Of a DNA stretch of 64,000 nucleotides, positions 16,550-24,841 are shown one piece after another. Numbering within the stretch: the first letter of the stretch is position 1; each line of letters starts with the position of its first letter. The notes beneath the pieces are model-generated. The model saw only the letters and a list, made by a program, of their open reading frames with translations, was not told the origin of the DNA and did no database searches. A program made the translations under genes and the position numbers. The stretch comes from Ramlibacter sp. Leaf400 (GTDB lineage: Bacteria > Pseudomonadota > Gammaproteobacteria > Burkholderiales > Burkholderiaceae_C), in NCBI RefSeq assembly GCF_001424545.1, contig NZ_LMQL01000009.1:392822-456821 (forward strand). Direction: 5' to 3'.

Positions 16550-17662
16550 CTATGCGGCGGCCTGGTTCGCCGCTTGCGTCGGCAAGGGCACGCCGAACTT
16601 GCGGGCCCACGGCAGCAGGGCCGGCAGGATGCTCTCGTGCAGCAGCACGCCGGTGTTGGCCTGCGCGGCCGCCAGCTGGTAGCCCCGCTCGCCCGGCAGG
16701 CGCACGGGCCGGCGCGTGTCGACCGGCCGGGAGGCGCGGCACTGGCGCGCCACCTCGCCGACCTGGCGCTCGAAGGCCGCGAGGCCCGCGAAGGCGGCCG
16801 GGTCGATCACCTGCAGGAACACGGTGGCGCCCCAGCCCTCGCGGGCGTCGGCGCGGCCGTGGCCCGCCAGTCCGCCCGTCAGGGCCTCGACCAGCAGCGA
16901 CAGCCCGTAGCCCTTGTGCCCGGAGTCCATGCCGCCGAGCGGCAGGATGGTGCCCTTGGGTTCGTCGAACAGCACCGCGGGATCGTTCGACGGTTGCCCC
17001 CTGCCGTCGATCAGCCACGCGGCCGGCAGCTTGCCGCCTTCCTGGTGCAGGCGGCCGGTCAGTCCGTTGGTGGTCGTGGACGTGGAGATGTCGACCGACG
17101 CGGGCGTGCCGCCGGTGGGAAAGCCGGCCGAGATGGGGTTCGGCGTGAACACCGCATCCAGGCCACCGAAGGGCGCGACGCTGGCGGCGTTCGGATCGGA
17201 GCAGGCCAGCAGCAGCAGCAGGCCCTGCTCCGCGGCCCGGCGGTGGTAGCTGGCCAGCGAAGCGATGTGGTGGCTGCGGCGGATCACGACCGTGCCGGTG
17301 CCCTGCGCCGCCGCCATCCGGGTCGCGTGATCCAGGGCGCGCAGCACCAGCCAGGGGCCGGGCAGCCGGCGGCCGTCCCACAGCTCGCCGGCGGGTCGCG
17401 AGGACAGCACCTCGGGATCGCCGTCGATCGTCATCGCACCCTTCTCGATCTCGGCGAGATAAGGCGCGAGCAGTTGCAGCCCGTGCGTGGTGTGGCCCAT
17501 GAGGTCGCCGTCCACCAGTACGGTGGCGACGGCCTGGGCCTTGTCGGCCGGCATGCCGGCCTTGGTGAGCAGCGTGCGGGCGAAATCCGCGAGCCGCGCG
17601 GCCGGGATCGGGACGTTGCGGGGCGCATCGCCCCCCGCGGCGTCGGTCGGGTTCTTGAACAT
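16550..17662 (-). CDS. Ldh2 (malate/L-lactate/sulfolactate) family dehydrogenase
   Basis: 370 residues, normal for this NAD(P)-dependent 2-hydroxyacid dehydrogenase family, which is unrelated to classic lactate dehydrogenase. Family features include DGDLMGHTTHGLQLL (about 52), VVIRRSHHIASLASYHRRAAEQG, DPNAASVAPFGG and GGMDSGHKGYGLSLLVE. Members act on malate, L-lactate, sulfolactate, ureidoglycolate or cyclic imino acids, so the substrate cannot be read from sequence alone. It is the last gene of the left sugar-acid operon, 25 bp after the UxaA-family gene, which points to a 2-hydroxy-acid intermediate of that pathway. Confidence 0.88.
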   Translation of the reverse strand: MFKNPTDAAGGDAPRNVPIPAARLADFARTLLTKAGMPADKAQAVATVLVDGDLMGHTTHGLQLLAPYLAEIEKGAMTIDGDPEVLSSRPAGELWDGRRLPGPWLVLRALDHATRMAAAQGTGTVVIRRSHHIASLASYHRRAAEQGLLLLLACSDPNAASVAPFGGLDAVFTPNPISAGFPTGGTPASVDISTSTTTNGLTGRLHQEGGKLPAAWLIDGRGQPSNDPAVLFDEPKGTILPLGGMDSGHKGYGLSLLVEALTGGLAGHGRADAREGWGATVFLQVIDPAAFAGLAAFERQVGEVARQCRASRPVDTRRPVRLPGERGYQLAAAQANTGVLLHESILPALLPWARKFGVPLPTQAANQAAA

Positions 17663-17687
17663 GGTCGGGAGCCTTGGAACTTGGGGG

Positions 17688-19256
17688 TCAGGTGATCGCG
17701 CCGAGCTGCCAGGGCACGAACTCGTTCTGGCCGTAGCCATGCAGCTCGCTCTTGGTCTTCTCGCCGGAGGCGATGCGCAGGATGTGGCGGAAGATCTGCT
17801 CGCCCAGCGCATCGATGGTCGCTTCGCCTTCGGCGATGGGGCCGCAGTTGATGTCCATGTCGGCCTGCTGCCGCTGCCACAGCGCGTTGTTGGTCGCGAG
17901 CTTGAGCGAGGGCGCGGGCGCGCAGCCATAGGCCGAGCCGCGGCCGGTGGTGAAGCAGATCAGGTTGGCGCCGCCCGCCACCTGGCCGGTGGCGCTCACC
18001 GGGTCGTAGCCCGGCGTGTCCATGAAGACCAGGCCGGCCTTGCGCACCGGCTGCGCGTACTCCAGCACGTCGACCAGGTTGCTGCTGCCGCCCTTGGCCA
18101 CCGCGCCCAGCGACTTCTCCAGGATGGTGGTGAGCCCGCCCGCCTTGTTGCCGGCCGACGGGTTGTTGTTCATGTCGGCGCCCATGCGCTCGCAATACGC
18201 CTCCCACCAGCGGATGCGCTCCAGCAGCTTGCCGGCCACTTCGCGCGAAGCCGCGCGGCGGGTCAGCAGGTGCTCGGCGCCGTAGATCTCGGGCGTCTCC
18301 GACAGGATGGCGGTGCCGCCGTGGCGCACCAGACGGTCCATCGCGGCGCCCAGCGCCGGGTTGGCCGTCATGCCCGAGTAGCTGTCGGAGCCGCCGCACT
18401 GCAGGCCCACCACGAGGTGGCGCGCCGGCACCGGCACGCGCTCCACCCGGTTGACCTCGGGCAGCAGCGCCCGCACCGCGTCCACGCCCCGCTGCACGGC
18501 CAGCGCGGTGCCGCCCGCGTCCTGGATGTTGAAGGCCTGCAGGGCGGTGCCCGTGGCCAGGCCTTCGCTCTCGATCCAGCTGGAGATCTGGTTGGTTTCG
18601 CAGCCCAGGCCGATCACCAGCACGGCCGCGAAGTTGGCATGGCGCGCATAGCCCGCCAGCGTGCGGCGCAGCACGCGCAGGCCTTCGCCTTCGGCATCGA
18701 CCGCGCAGCCGGCGCCGTGCGTGAGCGCGACCACGCCGTCGACGTTGGGGAAGTCCGCCAGCGCCTCGGGGCGGATGTCGCGGCGGAACTGGTCGGCGAT
18801 CGCCCGCGCGACGGTGGCCGAGCAGTTCACCGAGGTGAGCACGCCGATGTAGTTGCGCGTCGCCACGCGTCCGTCGGCGCGCACGATGCCCATGAAGCTG
18901 GCTTCGCCCTCGGCCGGCTCGGTGGGCCGGGCATCCAGGCCGGCCACCGCGGCCGCATCGCGGTCGAAGCTGCCCATGGCCAGGTTGTGCACGTGCACGT
19001 GCTGGCCCGCGGAGATGGCCTGCGAGGCGAAGCCGATGATCTGGCCGTAGCGGCGCACCGGCTGGCCGGCCGCGAGGTCGCGCACGGCGAGCTTGTGGCC
19101 GGGCGGCACCAGGCCCAGGACCTTGACGTTCTCCTCGGCCAGCCAGGTGCCGCTGAGCAGCTGGCCGCGGGCGATGACGACGTCGTCCTGCGGGTGCAGG
19201 CGGATGGTGCGTGGCGCGGCCGCCGGGCGGGTCGTGGGGTGGGTGGCGGCGTCCAT
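17688..19256 (-). CDS. UxaA/GarD-family sugar-acid dehydratase (paralogue 1)
   Basis: 522 residues: an N-terminal SAF domain (about 15-115, with HPQDDVVIA and HVHVHNLAM) fused to the large catalytic domain. Family motifs are FPNVDGVVALTHGAGC, GLGCETNQ, LQCGGSDSYSGMTANPALG and DMDINCGPI. This family covers altronate and galactarate dehydratases and, in split form, sulfolactate lyase. It forms a 2-keto-3-deoxy acid, or removes sulfite, in the cytoplasm. The start codon shares one base with the preceding stop (TGATG), so it is translationally coupled to the FAH-fold gene. A second copy lies at 25840-27363. The true substrate is open. Confidence 0.88.
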   Translation of the reverse strand: MDAATHPTTRPAAAPRTIRLHPQDDVVIARGQLLSGTWLAEENVKVLGLVPPGHKLAVRDLAAGQPVRRYGQIIGFASQAISAGQHVHVHNLAMGSFDRDAAAVAGLDARPTEPAEGEASFMGIVRADGRVATRNYIGVLTSVNCSATVARAIADQFRRDIRPEALADFPNVDGVVALTHGAGCAVDAEGEGLRVLRRTLAGYARHANFAAVLVIGLGCETNQISSWIESEGLATGTALQAFNIQDAGGTALAVQRGVDAVRALLPEVNRVERVPVPARHLVVGLQCGGSDSYSGMTANPALGAAMDRLVRHGGTAILSETPEIYGAEHLLTRRAASREVAGKLLERIRWWEAYCERMGADMNNNPSAGNKAGGLTTILEKSLGAVAKGGSSNLVDVLEYAQPVRKAGLVFMDTPGYDPVSATGQVAGGANLICFTTGRGSAYGCAPAPSLKLATNNALWQRQQADMDINCGPIAEGEATIDALGEQIFRHILRIASGEKTKSELHGYGQNEFVPWQLGAIT

Positions 19257-20440
19257 CAGAGTCCCTTGGCCAGCAGGCCGCGTTGCGCCAGGTTGGTCAT
19301 GAACGCGCGCAGCCCGAAGGTCCAGGGCGCGGCCTTCTCGCTGTGGGTCACGCGGTTGCGCAACTCGCCCAGGCGGGCGCTGCGGATCGAGACGACGTCG
19401 CCCAGCTTGTGGGTGAAGCCGGCGCCCGGTGCATCGCGGTCCTGCGTGGGCGCGAACAGCGTGCCCAGGAACAGCATGAAGCCGTCCGGGTACTGGTGGG
19501 CGGCGGTCGCCTGGTCGACGATGTCCTGCGGCTCGCGGCTGATGAACTCCATGGAGTTCAGGCCTTCCATCACGAAGCCTTCCAGGCCGTCCACGCGCAG
19601 GTCGACCTTCTCGCGGCGCACGTCGGCCAGCCCGAAGCTCGCATCGAACAGCCGGATGAAGGGCCCGATGGCGCAGGAGGCGTTGTTGTCCTTGGCCTTG
19701 GACAGCAAGAGCGCGCTGCGCCCTTCCAGATCGCGCAGGTTGACGTCGTTGCCCAGCGCCGCGCCGACGATGGCGCCGCGGCTGTTGACGGCCAGCACCA
19801 CCTCCGGCTCGGGGTTGTTCCAGCTGGAATCGGAGCGCACGCCGATGTCCGCGCCCGTGCCCACCGAGGAGAGCACCGGCGCCTTGCTGAACACCTCGGC
19901 ATCGGGGCCTATGCCCACTTCCAGGTACTGCGACCACAGGCCCTGCTCCTGCAGCAGCTTCTTGAGCGCCATGGCCTCGGGGGACCCGGGCTTGAGCTTC
20001 GACAAATCGGTGCCGATGCGCGCCACCACGCTGGCGCGCACTTCCTGCGCCTTGGCCGGGTCGCCGTCGGCCTGTTCCTCGATCAGCCGCTCGACGAGGC
20101 TGCTGGCGAACGTCACGCCGGCCGCCTTCACCACCTGCAGGTCGCAGGGGGCGAGGAAGAAGGGCTTGCGCGGGTCGCGCAAGGCTTCTTCGCTGTGCGC
20201 GAGGATCTCCTCCACGCTGCCCAGGCGCTCGCCGGTCGCGCCGCGCGCGGCCCGGGCCGGATCGGGCTGCTCCAGCAGCGTGGACATGGTGGGGAACCCG
20301 GCGCTCAGGTCGAACACGCCGTGCTCGCGCAGGGCGACCACCGAGGGGCCCTGCACGTCCGGGCGCCACACGCGCGCCACCAGGGTGCCGGCGTAGCCGT
20401 CGTCAGGCAGGAAGCGCCGGGCGTCCAGGTTCAGTGCCAT
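19256..20440 (-). CDS. FAH-fold enzyme resembling XylX, 2-keto-3-deoxy-pentonate dehydratase
   Basis: 394 residues. From memory of the family it resembles Caulobacter XylX closely: KAAGVTFASS (about 105), WSQYLEVGIGPDAEVF, the metal-binding NNPEPEVVL and GNDVNLRDLEGRSALLLSK, KDNNASCAIGPF and YPDGFMLFLGT. XylX-type enzymes dehydrate 2-keto-3-deoxy-pentonates to 2-oxoglutarate semialdehyde; other FAH-fold members hydrolyse diketo sugar acids. Next to L-fuconate dehydratase, the likely substrate is a deoxy-keto acid made by that enzyme from a D-arabinonate- or L-fuconate-like acid. It overlaps its neighbours by one base on both sides (TGATG). Confidence 0.82.
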   Translation of the reverse strand: MALNLDARRFLPDDGYAGTLVARVWRPDVQGPSVVALREHGVFDLSAGFPTMSTLLEQPDPARAARGATGERLGSVEEILAHSEEALRDPRKPFFLAPCDLQVVKAAGVTFASSLVERLIEEQADGDPAKAQEVRASVVARIGTDLSKLKPGSPEAMALKKLLQEQGLWSQYLEVGIGPDAEVFSKAPVLSSVGTGADIGVRSDSSWNNPEPEVVLAVNSRGAIVGAALGNDVNLRDLEGRSALLLSKAKDNNASCAIGPFIRLFDASFGLADVRREKVDLRVDGLEGFVMEGLNSMEFISREPQDIVDQATAAHQYPDGFMLFLGTLFAPTQDRDAPGAGFTHKLGDVVSIRSARLGELRNRVTHSEKAAPWTFGLRAFMTNLAQRGLLAKGL

Positions 20441-21402
20441 CACTGACCCTTCAGGCCGAGCTTCTGGATCAGGCCGCGGTAGAACGCGTGGTCCTTGGCC
20501 ATCACGGCCGCGAACGCCGGGCCCTCGGCGTAGGCGTAGCCCATGTTCTGCTTTTCCAGGGCCTCGCGCAGGCTCTGCTCCTGCACCGTCTTGGCGGTGG
20601 CGGCGCGCAGCACGGCGACGATCTCGGGCGGCGTGTTCTTGGGCACGCCCAGGCCGCGCCAGGTGCCGATGGAGATGTCCAGGCCCTTCTCCTTGAGCGT
20701 GGGCACGTTCTCGAAGCCCTTGATGCGCTCGTCCGACATCACCGCCAGCAGCTTGAGCTTGCCGGCCGCCACGTGCGGATAGACCTCGGCGGCGCTGACC
20801 GTGATGGCCTCGATGTGGCCGCCCAGCAGCGACAGCGCCGCCGGGTTGGCGCCCGCGTAGGGGATGTGGTTGAACTTGGCGCCCGTCTTGTCCTCGATGG
20901 CGGCGGCCGCGAGGTGCCAGGTCGAGCCGTTGCCGCCGTTGCCGATGCGGAAGTCGCCCTTCTTGGCCGCCGCGATGAATTCCTCCACGTTCTTCCAGGG
21001 CGCGTCGGCGCGCACCGTGATGGCGGCCGGGTCGTAGTTGAGGCGGGCGATGGGCGTGAAGTCCTCGTGCGTGATCTTCGTCAGGCCCATGTTGGGCTGC
21101 GTCATGAGGTCGGTGGCCAGCACCGCGACCTTGTAGCCCGGCTCCTTGCCGTTGAGCACGTCGGCCCAGCCGATGGCACCGGCGGCGCCGGGCTTGTTCA
21201 CCACGATCAGCGGCTGCGGCAGGTGCTTGACGGCCGCCAGCGCGAAGGCGCGGGCCAGCACGTCGGTGCCGCCGCCGGCCGGGTAGGGCACGATGAGTTC
21301 GACCGGCTTGGCCGGGTAGGCGGTCTGGGCGAGCGCGGCGGTCGGCACGGCCAGCGTGCACAGCAGGGTGGCCAGCAGGCCGCGGCGGGAAGTCTTGTTC
21401 AT
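20440..21402 (-). CDS. Bug/TctC-type periplasmic solute receptor (1)
   Basis: 320 residues with a signal peptide (cleavage near ALAQ, residue 26) and the Bug hallmark YPAKPVELIVPYPAGGGTDVLAR. Further family motifs are NKPGAAGAIG and HIPYAGANPAALSLLGG. It binds a carboxylate in the periplasm. As with many Burkholderiales Bug genes, no TctAB membrane subunits are nearby, so it must use distant ones or act as a sensor. AGGAG lies 6 bases upstream of ATG 21402. It is the second gene of the left operon. Confidence 0.93.
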   Translation of the reverse strand: MNKTSRRGLLATLLCTLAVPTAALAQTAYPAKPVELIVPYPAGGGTDVLARAFALAAVKHLPQPLIVVNKPGAAGAIGWADVLNGKEPGYKVAVLATDLMTQPNMGLTKITHEDFTPIARLNYDPAAITVRADAPWKNVEEFIAAAKKGDFRIGNGGNGSTWHLAAAAIEDKTGAKFNHIPYAGANPAALSLLGGHIEAITVSAAEVYPHVAAGKLKLLAVMSDERIKGFENVPTLKEKGLDISIGTWRGLGVPKNTPPEIVAVLRAATAKTVQEQSLREALEKQNMGYAYAEGPAFAAVMAKDHAFYRGLIQKLGLKGQ

Positions 21403-21427
21403 GGAAGGTCTCCTGTGGGGATGGGGA

Positions 21428-22726
21428 TCAGGCCCAGGCCGGGCCGTGGGGGAACTCGAACTGCTTGAGCGATGGCGCCTGCATCTCGATGCTGTAGCCG
21501 GGCCGCTGGGGCGGCATGTAGCGCCCGTTGCGGATGACGACGGGATCGACGAAGTGCTCGTGCAGGTGGTCGACGTACTCCAGCACCCGCCCGTCGAGCG
21601 AGCCGGAGACGGCGATGTAGTCGAACAGGGACACGTGCTGCACGTACTCGCACAGGCCCACGCCGCCGGCGTGCGGGCAGACCGGCACGCCGAACTTGGC
21701 GGCCAGCAGCACCACCAGCAGCACCTCGTTCAGGCCGCCCAGCCGGGCGGCGTCGAGCTGGCAGTAGTCGATGGCCCCGGCCTGCAGCAGCTGCTTGAAC
21801 ATCACGCGGTTGTGGCAGTGCTCGCCGGTGGCCACGCCGATCGGCGCGATGCGCTCGCGGATCGTCGCGTGGCCCAGGATGTCGTCGGGGCTGGTGGGCT
21901 CCTCGATCCACATCGGGTCGAACGCGGCCAGCTTGCGCATGTTCTCCACCGCGGCGTCGACTTCCCAGACCTGGTTGGCGTCCATCATCAGCTGGCGGTC
22001 CCAGCCGATCTCCTCGCGCAGGATGGCGGCGCGGCGCATGTCCTCTTCCAGGTTGCCACCCACCTTCTGCTTGAAGTGGGTCCAGCCCTGGGCCACGCCC
22101 TCGCGCGCCAGGCGCCGCACCTTCTCCTCGGAGTAGCCCAGCCAGCCGGCCGAGGTGGTGTAGCCGGGGTAGCCCTGCTCCAGCATCTCGCGCTCGCGCG
22201 CCGCCTTGCCGGGCGCGGCGCGGCGCAGCATCGCCAGCGCCTCCTCGGGCGTGAGCGCGTCGGTGACGAAGCGGAAATCCAGGCAGCGCACCAGCGCCTC
22301 GGGGCTGAGGTCGGCCAGCAGCTTCCAGACGGGCTTGCCTTCGGACTTGGCCCACAGGTCCCACACCGCGTTGACGATCGCGGCGGTGGCCAGGTGGATC
22401 ACGCCCTTGTCCGGGCCCAGCCAGCGCAGCTGGCTGTCACCGGTGATGGCGCGCCAGAAGCCGCCCATGTCGGCGGTGATGTCCTGCAGCGTGCGGCCGA
22501 CGATGAAGGGCTCCAGCGACTTCACCGCCGCGACGCAGATCTCGTTGCCCCGGCCGATGGTGAAGGTCAGGCCGTGGCCCACGTGGCCGTCGCCGGCGTC
22601 GGTGTGCAGCGTGACGTAGGTCGCCGAATAGTCGGGCGCCGCGTTCATCGCGTCGGAACCGTCGAGCGAGCGGGAGGTGGGAAAGCGGATGTCGCGTACG
22701 GCGAGCTGGGTGATCGTGGTGGCCAA
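21428..22726 (-). CDS. L-fuconate dehydratase (enolase superfamily)
   Basis: 432 residues, starting at TTG 22726 with AAGGA 5 bases before it; the family N-terminus begins at this point, and the next ATG would remove 26 conserved residues. It removes water from L-fuconate to give 2-keto-3-deoxy-L-fuconate with Mg2+. Features include TTSAGWLGYSEEK (about 190), the catalytic Lys in FKQKVGGN (about 220), metal ligands in MMDANQVWE and WIEEPTSPDD, and IGVATGEHCHNR (about 300). Known members also take related acids such as D-arabinonate. It heads the operon, divergent from a LysR gene, with an operator-like dyad between them. Confidence 0.92.
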   Translation of the reverse strand: MATTITQLAVRDIRFPTSRSLDGSDAMNAAPDYSATYVTLHTDAGDGHVGHGLTFTIGRGNEICVAAVKSLEPFIVGRTLQDITADMGGFWRAITGDSQLRWLGPDKGVIHLATAAIVNAVWDLWAKSEGKPVWKLLADLSPEALVRCLDFRFVTDALTPEEALAMLRRAAPGKAAREREMLEQGYPGYTTSAGWLGYSEEKVRRLAREGVAQGWTHFKQKVGGNLEEDMRRAAILREEIGWDRQLMMDANQVWEVDAAVENMRKLAAFDPMWIEEPTSPDDILGHATIRERIAPIGVATGEHCHNRVMFKQLLQAGAIDYCQLDAARLGGLNEVLLVVLLAAKFGVPVCPHAGGVGLCEYVQHVSLFDYIAVSGSLDGRVLEYVDHLHEHFVDPVVIRNGRYMPPQRPGYSIEMQAPSLKQFEFPHGPAWA

Positions 22727-22782
22727 CGGGGTCCTTGCTTTGGTCGGGGAGGCAGGGACGCAGCTTAGGGAGGGAAGCGATA

Positions 22783-22808
22783 TGCATCCAATCGTCTTTT
22801 ATGATGCA
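22783..22808. promoter_or_regulatory. LysR-type operator dyad TGCATC-N14-GATGCA
   Basis: A perfect 6-bp inverted repeat with a 14-bp A/T-rich spacer lies between L-fuconate dehydratase and the divergent LysR gene, in an otherwise GC-rich gap. It is the expected position for a LysR recognition site serving both directions. It overlaps an in-frame ATG at 22782, an argument for starting the LysR protein at 22833. Confidence 0.55.
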
Positions 22809-22832
22809 GCGATCCATATTCCGGGATCAGTC

Positions 22833-23813
22833 ATGGACCGCGCGCCCGCCGCCCCGCCCGCCAACCTGTTCCGGCGGCTGCGCATCAAGAGCCGGCAGAT
22901 CATGCTGCTGGACGCCCTGGACGAGCACCGCAACCTGCGCCGTGCCGCCGCCGCGATCCACACCACCCAGCCGGCCGCCACCGCCCTGCTCCAGCAGCTG
23001 GAGGAAGGCCTGGGCGTGCCGCTGTTCGAGCGCCACGCGCGCGGCATGGAGCCCACCCTGTATGGCGAAGTGATGATCCGCTACGCCCGCAGCGTGCTGC
23101 ACGACTTCGAGCACGCCGGCGACGAGCTGACCGCCCTGGCCGCCGGGCAGGCGGGGCTGGTGCGCATCGGCACGGTGATGGGCGCCTTGCCGGTGATGCT
23201 CACCGGCGCGCTGGCCCGCTTCAAGGACGAGCACCCCAGGGTGCGGGTGACGCTGCAGGTGGACACCAGCGACCTGCTGATCCCCGCCCTGGTGCGCGGC
23301 GACCTCGACGTGGCGCTGGGGCGGCTGCCCGACCAGTTCCAGGGCGGCGACCTGGAGATCGAGTCGATGGAAGGCGAGCCCATGGCCGTGGTGGCGCGGC
23401 CGGGGCACCCGCTGCTGGACAAGGCCCGGCTGAAGGTCGCCGACCTGGTGAGCCAGACCTGGATCCTGCACCCCACCGGCAGCCCGATGCGCCGGCGCAT
23501 CGAGCAGGCGCTGCAGGAGGCCAGCATGGCGCCGCCGCCCGACATCCTGGAGACCTCGTCCATCCTGGCCACCACCGCGCTGCTGGAGTCCACCGACATG
23601 GTCTCGGTGGTGCCGCTGGACGTGGCGCGGCACTACGCCAACTACGGCATGCTGGCCATCCTGCCGGTGGAGCTGCCCATCACCATGGCCCAGCTGGGCA
23701 TCCTCACGCGCAGGCAGAAGGAGCTGTCGCCGGCGGTGCGGGCGTTCCTGGCGACGCTGCGGGAGGACATGCCCGCCGCTAGCGGGCTGCGGCGATCTTC
23801 CGGACCGCCTTGA
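22833..23813 (+). CDS. LysR-family regulator of the left operon
   Basis: 326 residues. The N-terminal winged HTH (about 15-75) has RNLRRAAAAIHTTQPAATALLQQLEE and FERHARGMEPT, followed by a LysR substrate domain with VRIGTVMGALPVML (about 110). This subgroup is often found beside Bug receptors. ATG 22833 has no clear ribosome site; ATG 22782 has GGAGGGA upstream but lies inside the operator dyad and adds 17 unusual residues. It is divergent from the L-fuconate dehydratase operon and probably controls it in response to a pathway acid. Its 3' end overlaps the next LysR gene tail-to-tail by 35 bases. Confidence 0.9.
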   Translation: MDRAPAAPPANLFRRLRIKSRQIMLLDALDEHRNLRRAAAAIHTTQPAATALLQQLEEGLGVPLFERHARGMEPTLYGEVMIRYARSVLHDFEHAGDELTALAAGQAGLVRIGTVMGALPVMLTGALARFKDEHPRVRVTLQVDTSDLLIPALVRGDLDVALGRLPDQFQGGDLEIESMEGEPMAVVARPGHPLLDKARLKVADLVSQTWILHPTGSPMRRRIEQALQEASMAPPPDILETSSILATTALLESTDMVSVVPLDVARHYANYGMLAILPVELPITMAQLGILTRRQKELSPAVRAFLATLREDMPAASGLRRSSGPP

Positions 23814-24711
23814 CCAGCGCCTCGGTGATCGGCGTGAGCGGCCGCCCCCGCAGCGTGATCAGCCCGACCGGCGGAAGCTCGACCGGCACCTTCATCTTCA
23901 GCAGCGCGACCAGGCCTTCGCCCTGGTAGTGCAGCGCGACCGATCGCGCCATGAAAGCGACGGCGCCCTGGCCGCGCACGAAGGACACCTGGCTCAGGAA
24001 CGATGCCGTCTCCACGATGTCCGCCGGCGGCTGCAGCCCGACGCGAAAGCACTGCTGCTCGAGCTTGACCCGCAGCGACGCCCAGGGCGGCGGCACCACG
24101 CAGCGCAGCGCCACCAGGTCCTTCCAGGCCACGGTCTTCCTGCGCGCCAGCGGGTGGTCGGGGTGCGCGACCGCCACCATGGGCTCGTTGTAGAGCGGCT
24201 CGGGCAGCAGGTCCGGGGCCGCGTAGCCGGGCTCGATCCGGCCGACGAACAGGTCCAGCTCGCCCTGGCGCAGCTTGGGCAGCAGGTGGGTGAGGTCGCC
24301 CTCCTCCACCAGCACCGTGGCGCCCCGCGCCTCCTTCTTGAGCAGCTCCACGGCGGGCGCCAGCAGCGTGGGCAGGGCGACCACCATGGAGCCGACGCGG
24401 GTGCGCCCGGCGCCGCCGCGCTCCACCGCCGCGATCTCGTCGCGCGTGCGCTCGTACTCGGCGATCACCGACCGCGCGAAGCGCACCATGGAGCGCCCCG
24501 CCGGCGTGGGCTGCGTGCCGCGCGCGGAGCGCTCGAACAGCTGGATGGCCAGCATGGCCTCGACCTCGCCCAGCATCTTGGAGACCGCCGGCTGGGTGAC
24601 GGCGAGGAACTCGGCGGTGCGCCCGACGTGGCGGAACTCGTCCAGCGCCACGATGAGCTGCAGGTGGCGCAGCTTGATGTTGGAGCGCAGCGCGCGATCG
24701 ATGCCCGTCAT
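23779..24711 (-). CDS. LysR-family regulator of the right operon
   Basis: 310 residues. HTH at about 12-70 (HVGRTAEFLAVTQPAVSKML, FERSARGTQPTPAG), then the ligand domain with RTRVGSMVVALPTLLAPA and LFVGRIEPG. It is divergent from the second Bug receptor and its operon, so it is their likely regulator. The 130-bp gap between them holds a weak CCAA-N7-TTGG dyad (24746-24760). Its last 35 bases overlap the oppositely oriented LysR gene. Confidence 0.92.
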   Translation of the reverse strand: MTGIDRALRSNIKLRHLQLIVALDEFRHVGRTAEFLAVTQPAVSKMLGEVEAMLAIQLFERSARGTQPTPAGRSMVRFARSVIAEYERTRDEIAAVERGGAGRTRVGSMVVALPTLLAPAVELLKKEARGATVLVEEGDLTHLLPKLRQGELDLFVGRIEPGYAAPDLLPEPLYNEPMVAVAHPDHPLARRKTVAWKDLVALRCVVPPPWASLRVKLEQQCFRVGLQPPADIVETASFLSQVSFVRGQGAVAFMARSVALHYQGEGLVALLKMKVPVELPPVGLITLRGRPLTPITEALVKAVRKIAAAR

Positions 24712-24841
24712 GGCCGCATCATAAGTTCCGGGTCATGAAGCGATGCCAACTGTTGATTGGACGGTTATCGGCTGCGTGGCGATGATGCGGGCCCGCGCTC
24801 CCCATCGAGGAGCGGGCGTTCATCCACCACCGAGGAAGACA

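Noticed and set aside
17688..19256. Sulfolactate sulfo-lyase (SuyAB) assignment for the UxaA paralogue next to an Ldh2-type dehydrogenase
   Set aside because: The pairing recalls sulfolactate metabolism, but the protein is a single fused chain of altronate/galactarate dehydratase type and its neighbours are sugar-acid enzymes; kept only as an alternative.
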